DNA from: Zygnema cylindricum
Taxonomy: Eukaryota; Streptophyta; Zygnematophyceae; Zygnematales; Zygnemataceae
Assembly (NCBI GenBank): GCA_037447655.1
Contig: JBBHKE010000954.1
Location: forward strand, 1 to 64,000
Direction: 5' to 3'
DNA: 64,000 bases
The notes beneath the pieces are model-generated. The model was not told the DNA's origin and made no database searches. It saw only the letters and a list, made by a program, of their open reading frames with translations. Every line of letters starts with the position of its first letter. Positions within the stretch are counted from its first letter, which is position 1. The translations under genes were made by a program, and so were the position numbers. Positions 48,386 to 58,987 of this stretch are shown one piece after another.

Positions 48386-49808
48386 CTGTGCGTAAACTCA
48401 TTGAGCCAGAAAACTGTAAAATGCCACCGGGCCATCAAAAAGGACAAAATGACCAAAAACAGATAAAAAATGCAAAAAAGAAAAGAAAAACAGTTCCTCG
48501 CCTCATTGTGAAGGACACGAAATGCAAAGAAAAGAGCTTCTCAACTCACTGAAAAAGACATGAAAACAAGCAATAGAGAGAAAAGCAGATGGCAATCATC
48601 TACCACAAAAACCTTCATAAATGTAAAAACGTCAATTGATACAACCTTTCCTCATACGGGACGAAGCCCGGCCATTCTCTACATTGTGGTTTTATCCCTA
48701 CATTGTAATACATCGTAACTTAATCTCTAGATCGTAATACACAGTATACTAACCTCAACATCATATCTTATATTATCAGGGCTGTCTGGTGCTCACAACA
48801 TCAGTAATCTTAATGCCACAATTCCAGTTCACTGCAAAAAACTAATGGTGTGTATCTGACAAAAAAACGATCCATTGTCGGTTGTATGTAACTACATCAT
48901 AAACACCGATAAGTTGAGTAGCACCTCCTTCTCCTTAGGCATTTTCTTGATATTCTTTGTTTTTTCTTCTCCTCCTCCTCAAGCAATTTTTGCTTCCTTA
49001 TATGGTCGAACGGAAAAGTTTTACAACCGCCCACATTAATAATGTGTAAAGGTATACACAATAGTAATAAAGGTTAACAACCATTGGTGTATGAAATAAG
49101 TGCCCGAGTATACCGAATGACACAGGGGAACAAAGACAGTAAAACTCCTTTTCGAACTCGCTCAAAAATATCTCTTGATTGACTAGTTTTTGTTCCTCCA
49201 ATAAAGGAAAGGAGAGAGGAAAGGAGAGAGACCGAGGGAGACCACTTGTTTGTGAGAGTATTCGGGGCGTTGTCAGAAGATGTGAACAATATCGTAGGCG
49301 AGACTGGAAACAAGGAGGTCAAGGTCTTCCTCCCAACAATTCTCCAAAAAGAACAAAATTTATAAAACAAAAACCGAAAAAACCTGAATCATCGTTAGCC
49401 TTTCCTCCCCTCTGCCTCCCCCCCCCTCGCTCTCCCCCCATTGCCTCCCCTCTCCCCCCCCTTCTCTCCCTTCTCCACCCCACCCCTGTCCCCCCTCCCC
49501 CCCCCCTCCCTTCCCTCTCTCTCTGAGAAGGGACGGAGTGTCGCAGACCATGCCTTTTTTTTACCCACATGAAACAGTGTTGTCTTCACTATACCTTTAG
49601 GATTATTTAGGGTTAAGATTTTTTAGTTTAAGGTTTATTAGGGTTCAAGGTTTTTAAAATTTCGGGTTTTTCAAGGTTTAGGGTCTTTTAGGTTTTAGGA
49701 TATTTTAGGGTTTAGGGTTTTATACTGTGAACCAGTCCACACTAACTACGGTGAGCGATATCTTTTAAGAGCTGATACAAACATGAACCATTCAAAGAAC
49801 CTTCACTA
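48386..49808. other. Intergenic; CT-rich block and telomere-like run
   Basis: 49395-49530 is a dense CCCT/CCCCCC block. 49597-49725 has repeated ttagggtt and tttagggt phrases, a degenerate TTTAGGG-type telomeric run on the plus strand. No gene is seen. Confidence 0.6.
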
Positions 49809-50025
49809 CACCGTGCATCGCTATTAGTGTTAATGTTTTTTTTGCGACTTAAAACATATTTTTTACGTACACACTTGTCGGATTATGGATCTGACGGTTG
49901 AGATTGAAAGGCAAGATTCCCAACTTCCGATTGCCGGTCTCCATCTGTGAATCGGACAAATGTGTACGGATAAAATATGTTTTATGAGGCCAAAAAGATA
50001 TTAACGCTAATAGCGATGCACGGTG
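49809..50025. mobile_element. Intact 217-bp MITE, subfamily B
   Basis: The ends are CACCGTGCATCGCTATTAGT and CGCTAATAGCGATGCACGGTG, with TA outside (49807-49808 and 50026-50027). The two halves mirror each other for about 75 bp from each end. It sits about 70 bp downstream of the likely last EMC6 exon. Confidence 0.95.
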
Positions 50026-50097
50026 TAGAGGAAAAAAACTTAGACAAAGGCAGAAAAGGACAAACGAACGGAAAAGTAAAAGTGCTGGAAAAGGATA

Positions 50098-50961
50098 CGT
50101 CCAGAATAGAATAAACGACTGCAAAAAAACAAAAATCCCCACCACGAAAGTTTCTCCAGTTAGAGACATAAAAACGTTTAAAGCTTCAAAAACAGGAAAG
50201 ACGACTTTCCGAAAGAAACCCTAACCGCTTCCATTCAAATAGTGAGACGAACTCCCAAGAAGACAGTGGAGTACTAGAGGCTCTATTTTAAAAACCTAAA
50301 ATATCTCCTTGAACTTCCGACAAACAATCAAACATAACTTTCTTCACATCATAATCCACCTGCTGTATCTCAACCTCTCTCCTTCCTCTCCTTCCGCCCC
50401 TTTCCAATCCCCTTTGCCTCCCACGAATATCGGCTCAACCATCCTCTCCTTCTCAAGCTTTTTTTTGTCGTTTTTCTAATACACATAGAAATACCTAGAT
50501 ATAGAAATATATATAGAAACACACACACAAGGAAATACATACATATAAATATACACATAGGAATACAGAGAGAGAGAAAGAAAAAGAGAAAGAGAAAGGG
50601 AAAGAGAAAGGAAAAGGTACATATATTTCTACAGACTAAAAGGGAAAGAGAAAGAGAAGTATACTACAGACTCTTTCCTCACCATGGCTCCTTGTGAAAT
50701 CCCATCCAATGCCACGCGGTGCCACGAGTCAAAATAAGCGTCCAGCTGGCCGCCGGCCTTTAGGAAAATGCCAAAAGATGCCGCGCCCATGATGAGGATG
50801 TAGCATAAAAACCCGGCGATTCCCGTCAGTCCCATGACTCCGGCTACGATTCCAGCGACAATCGAAAGAAAGGTTTTACTGCATCCGTACAAAACATTAA
50901 AGTCTTGTTTTTCAGTGGAGTCTTGTTTTTTAATGAAGTCTTGTTTTTTAATGTTTACCAT
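50098..50961 (-). CDS. EMC6: EMC6, ER membrane protein complex subunit 6
   Basis: Exon 1 is 50961-50683: Met to GAM, ending ATG/GTGAGG. It encodes 93 aa. These include NVLYGCSKTFLSIVAGIVAG, VMGLTGIAGFLCYIL and KAGGQLDAYFDSWHRVALDG, a close match to plant EMC6 (two membrane segments and the conserved YFDSW-R-LLDG loop). A second exon begins at 50118 after ttttttgcag and encodes SFILFWT, exactly the conserved start of the third membrane segment. The normal last residues (AYD..H.F) do not follow. The frame instead runs YPFPALLLF and on into the neighbouring MITE. Either there is one more small exon or the C-terminus has changed. EMC inserts tail-anchored and multi-pass proteins into the ER. The N-terminus contains a short triplicated KKQDF/EKQDF motif. 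Confidence 0.85.
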
Positions 50962-53609
50962 GAAGGCGGTGAGTTTGAGTTTTACCGTGACTCCGGTAAG
51001 TTTAAGTTTTTAATGAATTGAATTCGTTGAAGTTTACTGTGAATCCAGGAAAATCCTCAAAAAGCCTGAAAGTTAATCATACAATACCCGACAGTTCTGA
51101 AATGGAGTTGGCAACGAAGGGAAAGGAGTTCAAGCAGAGAGCACTTTTCCGGTTGCAAACCTATTGAGATTTATTATTTGTAAAGAAAAAAATTAACAAA
51201 TAAACATTATTTCTCTCAAGCCTGCCATAATGTCCTCGCGACATCGTCATGGTATTTTGTCTTTATGTCAACCATCACATTAGAACATCAACCTCAGAAA
51301 GAGGTTATGTACTTTGGTTTCACTTTGCCATTTTCCCTTTATAAGAACATTTGGAGGGGTTTACTTTTTTTTTCACGAAGTTAACATTGTGCTTCAAATA
51401 TTTTCTTGTCACACTTTCACAGTCACATTCTCCGAGTCACACAGAAGGATTTTTTAGAAAATTGACAATCTTGTGAAATATGTTTTCTAAAAACCATTAA
51501 AACACTCTCTTAAAAAGAGGGCAGCCTGACGGGAGCCATTGAAGCATGAAATTAAAAAGAAAAAAAAGGGATTGGAATTCCACAAACAAACAAAAAAAGA
51601 AAAAAAAAGAAAAAAAAAGAGAAATGTATTCACAAACCCATGTCAGAAACGAATTTCTCTTTCACAACTTGGGGGAGGAGTGCAAAAAATAGCAAAAATA
51701 ATTTTTATGAAAGTAGCAAAAAAAAATTGAGCTCCTATAGTCACGAAACCATTTCGTTTCAAGATGTTGTTGATTTAAGAGACTCGACATTGAAGCTTTT
51801 ATGTACAAAAAAAATGATCTCAAGGTATATAGAGCAACAATATTCAATATAGAGCAGCAAGACTAACCTCTCCCTTCCCTCTCCCTCTACCCCCTACCTG
51901 GAAAATAAAAAGCACAGCCATCCCCTCATATAGTGTACTTTGCACCCTATTACGACTGGCAGCGAGGGTAAGCACCACTCTCCCTCTACCTCCTATTTAA
52001 CAAACGACCCTCTCCCTTTCCTCTCCCTCTAGCCCCTAGATGTGGTATAAAAGCACGGTCGTCGCTTGACAAACAATCTATACACGATGGCCACAGTACC
52101 CGATACCAGCTTCTTTTGAAGAAAAAGTTGTGATGTTTACCATATGAGAAGTCACAGACTCAACTTTAAAAGAACTGTCTAACATAAAATTCTGGCAAAC
52201 TCCGAGTACCGAAAATCCCTAAGGATGTGGAAAGATAAATAGCGTCGTCGAGTTAGTGCTCATATAACTACTCAGCCCCCAAACCTAGGTGCCAGACCTA
52301 CGTGGCAATCCTACATGACAATCGTACATGACAATCCTACGTGGTAATGACAAAAAAAAAGTTTTTGGAGTAAGAACCTCTCTATCATTCTTTATAACCT
52401 TAATGAGTATAAGAGAGACTGCGAAATGGCCGACAGAGGGAAAATGTAGTGAATGGAGAGAAATTGGGAACTTGTAATATATATACAATGCACAGAAAAG
52501 GTATTTTATGAGAGAAAAAAGATATGCCATTTTTTCCAATTTTGAGAGCATAATTAGATGGAAAAGTGACTGACAGAGGGAAAAAACTGGCAGCAAGGAT
52601 GGAGGCTGATATGCTTGAACGAGTGAGGAGACATCTTCCCTGTAGTCCGACCACAACAACATGATTCTATGGCTCACCAGTAATAAGCTATTCTGTTGTT
52701 GTGTTGCAGATTCTCCGGTGACAGCGCAGCCATATCCATGGCGTCCTTCTGTGAACCTGCTGCAACAAGTTACTCTTTAAAGTTTAAACAAACAATGAGA
52801 CTGGTGTGAGGTTTGAACAAAACTCGGATGGGTGCACTCCGCATTAAAGCATACAGTAGGGTTGATGCGGAGGAGGTCACAAGGATCTAGAGTTTGAATT
52901 CATGGTCACAATTTGTTCAAAACTTGAATCGTGGGAAAACAATTGGAAACTCTATATGCGGATATCCCATACTGTACTCGTATTTTACAGTATAGTACGC
53001 GTAAAGTACAGTGCACGGCCCATCGGTATTAGCGTTATTAGTAGAGCACTACGTATCTGTAGTTGACGTTACGATTTTCTGAAGACGCAGGGGGAAAAAT
53101 TGCGTGCGACTCAACGCGAAAAAAGTTCCTTTGCGACGTCTTTTGCTCCTAATGGCGAGGAATCTAATTGGAACATACGCTCCGAGGGGCCGATTGACGT
53201 TCATTCATTGGCCCATACTCTCCCACACGTCGGACTGACTTAACACGATTCGTCCACTACCCTCTCAAAAGCCATTTTCAGGGAGCAGAACGTGAACGCG
53301 GTTGGTCCATAAGCTCCCAGTAGCGGGAAGCGCGCGTCCAAACTCCAAAATATGGGAAATATCTCAATTGGAAACGGAAATGGGACGCTCCAGACAGCTT
53401 CTTAAAATGGCCCGGAAAACAACAATTTCGTGCGAAATGGCCGCACTTTTACAACATTAGGACGCATACCGTACTATAGCGAAATCAACTTTGGCAGCCA
53501 TTAGGGTTCGTTGCAAGCTTGTTCGCAGCTCTTCAAGAAGGAGATCGCTTGTTCCAGAGCTACCTCCGTCTTGAAACAAGAGGAAACCGATTTTGACTCT
53601 CCGTTTAGA
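50960..53609. other. Intergenic between EMC6 and PEX19
   Basis: No gene is seen. There is a 13-bp tandem repeat at 52288-52345 (cctacatgacaat, four units). A direct repeat with tctcccttccctctccctct is at 51870 and 52010. A left I-type MITE end is near 52930. A degenerate CACCG-type end is near 53020. Confidence 0.5.
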
Positions 53610-56600
53610 ATGTCAAGCGACGATCAGGACTTGGATGACCTTCTGGAAAGTGTGTTCTTTCTCCTTCTCCCTCTCCCTTTCCCTCTCCCTCTCCCTTTTC
53701 CTCTCCCTGTCCCTCTCCCTTCCCCTCGTCTTTATTCCCTATGTCTTATATACGAAACGTACATGACGTTTTGATGTCTTTCTGATCGCGTCCTTTCTCT
53801 CGTACACTCTCGCTCTCCCACCTTTTCTGCGACTTTTTGGTTATCATTTGCTGTCGATTTCGTTCATTTGATGAATTTTACGAACGAGTTGGCTTGTAGC
53901 GGCATTTTATTTTAATTTGCATCATGGTTTTCATGTTTCAAGGAATCAAAGTAAGAGAATTCTGAACAATCCCCGTTATTTCATGCTCTTTTTAGGTGCT
54001 TTGGATGATTTTAAGCATGTCGATATAAATCGGGCGTCATCATCAGACACCAATAACCAAGCTTCAGTACCTGATGACACTCAATCTCTCCTTTCAAGCT
54101 CTGTATGGTGAGTGTCAGCTTAGCCTTTAAGTATTTTGCTGCTCGAAGTTCTGTAATTGTTGTTTAAGAGTCTTACGGAAGCTTTGCTGGACTTTCTTTG
54201 ACCTGGCTTTTGAAACCATATGTCAAATGTGCGGAAACAATTGGAATTGTAATATGGTCACCCCATACTATACGCGTATTATATGTGTTTAACCCGTATT
54301 ATGCGTGTTTTATATGCTATATGGTTTCTCCATGCTATATGCGTATTATTATATATCTATAGTATGGGTTTAACGCATAAAGCGTTCCAATTGTTTAAGC
54401 ATATTTGGACCATGTTTGGAACTGCGGCATAGGACAAACTGATTTTCTGATTGATGAAGGTTCGGGTTACCACTCTTTAACGTTTAATTACTTCAGCTTC
54501 ATTTTTGCATTCAAGTCTCAATTTTGGAATTATATCCTTGTACAAGAATTTATCTTCCCAACCAAACAATTATCAAACTGCAAAAATTGCATGAGGTGGA
54601 AGAGGAGATTTGAGACAGGAAAGGCTAGCGAAGTAGAGGGAAGAGCTCCAAAGGTTTTCTGGTATTTTTGTTTCATTCAAGTAGTTCCCTTGATTTTGGT
54701 AAATGCCACCCAAGAACTTCGTGTATTTATGCGATCTTTGATTTTTTTGTTCCCTCGCCTTTTCTTTTTTGACCCTAGGGACATTGTGAATTGCGTGCTG
54801 TTTCTGTGTGGCATTGCTACTAGGTATCTGTATTTTGTACAAAGATTTGTACTTTTGCATGTTGGCAAAAAATAGAAAAACAGAGCCGAAGTTGTTAGAC
54901 GTTTTTGTTGGCTTTAAAACTCATTTTTAGCATCTCCAATGCTGCCCATCATTGTTCATGTTCAAGATAGAACTAGTGTCCTACTTTTATTAAGTCATGT
55001 ACAATGAAGATAACACTTGTTGAACCTCTTTTTAGAAGAGCCTCACTTTTTTACATCGAGTAACTTCCAATCTTTTCCTCTTCTTTCCTTTCCTCTCAGT
55101 ATTCATCCAGAGATGAGTTGAAATTTGAAGTTTTTCCTCTTTGTATTGTGATTATGACAGGCAGGGTCCAGAAGGATCCATTCCTTCTCAACCCAGAGAA
55201 GAGGGTTCTGGAGCCTCTTCCTCCTCCCCGTCTCTTCCTGTCAAGGGTCTAGGTTTGGGCTTGTCTGGTTTGCAGCCAATGAAAAAGAACAAAGAAGCCT
55301 CTAACAAGTCAAAACCGAAAAGAGAGAAAAGGGGAGAAAGTGACGGGGGTGTGGGACAACGTCAAAAAAGCTTATCTTCAACTTTGGACAAGCTTGCAGA
55401 ACAGACACAGCAAACTGTGGACAACATGGACCTAGGAGAGGAGTCATTGAATGGAGTGGCAGATAACCTTTTAAAGGAGCTTGAGGCTCTCGGGGGTTCT
55501 GAGGTGAAAAGATAAGTTTAGGGTTTTCTTCCGTCCAGTGGGTTATGAGCGGTGATGCGTATCAGCCGCTGTTGAGATGAAAGAGCGTTCACGTGTGAAG
55601 TCAAAATTGATTCAAAATTTAGCTTTGATCTGATTGCTTGTTTGTGTCTATGCAATACATACTTGACATATGGTTAACTTTTAGCTTTCGGTTGTTTCTG
55701 CAAAGATTTTTTGTTCTGCTATCATGCACATGCATGATACTCCGTTTGGAAGTTTATTCTTTAATACGTCGTACTTCACATTGAGTAGAAATTTATAACT
55801 GCTGAATCCGTGAAATCTTTGGTGTCGAGTCAAATGCTAGGGGATTTTTATGCTCGAGTCTTTTTTACGATAGTGGTATCTGTCTACTCGTCCTGTTTTG
55901 TTTTCTTCGAGGAGACCAGTGCACTCACTTTTTGACAATTTTGTGAATCCTTTGTTGCAGGATGTACAATCAATAATGGATAATATGATGAGACAGCTAC
56001 TGTCAAAGGAAATCTTACATGGGCCCATGCAAGAGATCGGTGACAGATATCCCTCGTGGCTGGAAGCTAACAGGAACAGCTTGAGTCAAGATGATTTTGA
56101 TCGCTATACACAACAACACAAATACATAGGAGAGCTTTGTCGAGTTTATGAGTCCACACCTGAAGATTTTGACCAAATAGTCGACCTTATGCAGCAAATG
56201 CAAAAATGCGGCCAGCCTCCCGCGGACATCATAAAGGAACTCGCTCCAGGTGTCAAGATCGGAGAAGATGGAGTGCCCATGTAAGTCTCTACATCCATTT
56301 ATAAGGCTTTGATGCATGGCGGGGAAAAGTTGGCAAAGCCGGTCTTTTGAAGAGGTTCTTGGACTTTTTTCATGCCATAGTCACCTTTTGTGGTCACGAG
56401 AGTCATTGAAGTCAACCAATGGCTTAAGTCAAGGTAGTCTTGTTGTGTGAGTGTGTGTGTGAATTCTTTTTTTTTGCATTGTGATGCACTCTTATGCGTT
56501 TTCATTCGTTTCATAATTGTAATGTCTTTCGGCAGCGATTTTATTTGCAGACGTGGAAGTGTTAAAATCCCAATGTCCTATGGATTTTTTTACCGTGAGC

Positions 56601-56863
56601 AATTGTTGTATTTGTGTCAAATGTGCTGTGTTGTTAACATAAATTTGTTATATCTGTGGGTTCTTAGTCTGCCTTGTAAAACCTTCCAAGATAGGAATCA
56701 TTTTTTGTCCAACGTAGTTGCTTCATTTGTGATGCCTCATCTGTTTGACGTATCTACGTCGGAAAGTTTTTATTTGTTGTCTTTTTTGTGGCTGTATGAA
56801 AACAGCTTGGATGAATCAACACCTGGAGGCGAGGGCTTCCCGCCCAATTGTGGAATGATGTGA
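53610..56863 (+). CDS. PEX19: PEX19 peroxisomal membrane protein chaperone/receptor (290 aa)
   Basis: Five exons join in frame: 53610-53649, 53996-54107, 55161-55503, 55961-56280 and 56806-56863 (TGA stop). The N-terminus MSSDDQDLDDLLESALDDF is the PEX3-binding helix. Exon 3 is a polar linker with an acidic/amphipathic stretch (LDKLAEQTQQTVDNMD). Exon 4 is the helical cargo-binding domain (DVQSIMDNMMRQLLSKEIL, PSWLEANRNSLSQDDFDRY, DLMQQMQKCGQPPADII). The protein ends CGMM, a CaaX farnesylation box as in other PEX19 proteins. PEX19 binds newly made peroxisomal membrane proteins in the cytosol and delivers them to PEX3. The length is normal (about 240-300). An upstream in-frame Met at 53511 exists but lacks family similarity. 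Confidence 0.96.
54223..54407. mobile_element. I-type MITE 2 in PEX19 intron 2 (about 185 bp)
   Basis: The left end TCAAATGTGCGGAAACAATT, then ggaattgtaatatggtcacc, is inverted at the right as gggtttaacgcataaagcgt, ending ccaattgtttaagcatattt. The middle repeats tatatgcgtattat. Confidence 0.75.
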
Positions 56864-58987
56864 ATTGAGGAGAACTAAAAAGCAATACAGTGCATATATT
56901 CAGTCAATCACGGGTGTTTATTTCTCATCTTAATCCATATTTTTCGTTTTAAGCCATAATCCTTGGGCTGCTTTGGCCGTTAGATATTTCACGTGGTTGT
57001 GTTGTACTTGCAGTTGCTCCTCGCCTTTTGGTATAGTGCTCATGTGTTGTATGTATCGGTTATTTGTACCAATAAGAAGCGATTGCTGTTAAGAGGTGGT
57101 CGTAATGATTGTTTTATTTTTTGTCTGTTTACGTCTTTATGCCCTTTGCTTGGTCACTCCTAACTATCTTTTCTGGTGTGAGCAACACATTGAGTTGCCT
57201 TTTGCGCTTTTGGGAGGTTTGTAGGCGTTTAGTGATAACATGGCTGATGTTAATTTACAGTGTATTGTTGTTAGCGTTATTTTTTTTCACCACTTTAAAC
57301 AATTTTACTCTGTGCACACTTGCCGGTTATTCATTCAATGGTTGAGATGGAAATGTAACATTTTTACATTCTGATTGGCGACCCCCTAAATGAAAATTAG
57401 GCACGTATGCAAATTGTCGATGATAGTGGTGAAAAAAGCATAAATGCTAATAACGACACCTGACGTACTTCAGCATTTAGCGATTTCCTTGATAAGCCAA
57501 TTATATATGAGTTAAAGAGGTGAACTCCAATATACTGAGCAAGATGGCAGTTTAGTGGTCTACGCATTTACCTTTCCATGTTCCAAGCAAGAAGTCATGG
57601 ATGTCATATGGTAGCAGACGGTTGCCATCTCTGTTGACAAGCTTATAGAACTGAAAGCAGTTGAAGAAGTATGTACTGTTTTGTTGATATTTTAGCAACA
57701 TGCTGGCCTTTTGAGTCACTATGGTCGTTGAAGAAGGCTTTTGTTGAGAGCAAGATGTTTGACGAGGCGAGTCGCACCTAATACATTTTCTTTTACAGAA
57801 GTGTGTGCCAATCGATTGGGCATGTTCCAAGCCAACGCTTAAACTTTGGGAAGGATGTCTGTCAAGTCTTTAATGCTCCATATCCTTTTTGGATCCTCCT
57901 CCTTTCCCTTAGCCCTTCTGTCAAACTATATGGCCGCTTTGTAACACAATTTTTTTAAAATTGCAGTTTATTCAACAACGTTGATCTATGTATTTTGTCT
58001 AATTGGCCGAATAAAGATACATCGATGTATTCTGACCCTGGAACAACAAACTGGCGCGCAGAAGAACCATAAGCGTGTGTGAAAATGCAATGTTTTTGCC
58101 TGTCGGTAGTGACACATCTTTTAAACAATAGATGTCGATGCTGTCGACAGTTGTCATTTTCATATTCACAAATTGACAAAATAGGGTCTTGGTTCCATCT
58201 AATCGGAGAGCTTCCAACATTTCAAAACAATCACAAAAATAGAGGCTAACACTGAATTCACATGGGAGGAGTTTTTTCTAATTTCTCAATGATGACTGTT
58301 GGCTGAATAAATATATCAGATCCGACATCTCCGGGTTTCAAATCAGTATGCCTGGTACGGATAGCAGATACCACGCTGAAGAAAACACTTTCCAAACTTC
58401 TGAGTCAAGTGTTAGTGAACAACCAGAAAATTTCCGGTCAACTACAATGCATTCCCATAGAAACCAACATTTATATACAGCACGCGTACTACTCTCGATT
58501 ATGATTCTTGAGCGGAAGATTTTTCACAAATGGAAACATTTTCGTATTTTTGGCGTACAATAACTTTCATGCATGTCAGTAGTATTACCCTGTACGCTGT
58601 ACATATTATTTTACATGTCAGTATATAAGAAGTTCGACTCCAGTCATCGAGAGAATAGTTGGCGATAGTTCGAGAGATGAATTAGAGACGGATCTCTAGT
58701 TAAGACCACCTAAGTAAACCTCTTCTTGTAATCAAGCAGTTCCTCAAAAATGAAGACATAGATTGAGATAATTTGAACTGGCAATAACTAAACGAGGCCG
58801 TGGTTTCACTCCTTGTACTCGTGAACCATTTGAGATTTATTAATCAAGCGTGACAATCAACAAATTTCGGATTTGCTCGTGCAAACCACCATCTGTACAA
58901 ATAAATGCTTCCCAGATAGACCCGTTCCGTTCTGTTTCTGTTTTGCATCTGCAAAATAATTCGAGTCAAAAAAATTGAGTCTTCTCT
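56864..58987. other. Intergenic between PEX19 and PPP1R11, tail to tail
   Basis: It contains a decayed MITE at 57258-57465 and an LTR-like stretch around 58610-58960. The latter has tatataagaagttcg (a TATA-like box) followed by cgagagaatagttgg, but I found no clear TG...CA ends. No gene is seen. Confidence 0.45.
57258..57465. mobile_element. Decayed subfamily-B-like MITE
   Basis: TA-flanked, with ends cagtgtattgttgttagcgt and gctaataacgacacctgacg. It has the expected layout and length (208 bp) but many changes. Confidence 0.65.

Noticed and set aside
47724-48395. Two plus-strand frames over the G-rich minisatellite
   Set aside because: Their content follows the DNA repeat unit; no domain.
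54405-54875. 156-codon frame in PEX19 intron 2
   Set aside because: It lies wholly within an intron whose splice sites give a correct PEX19 reading frame; no homology.
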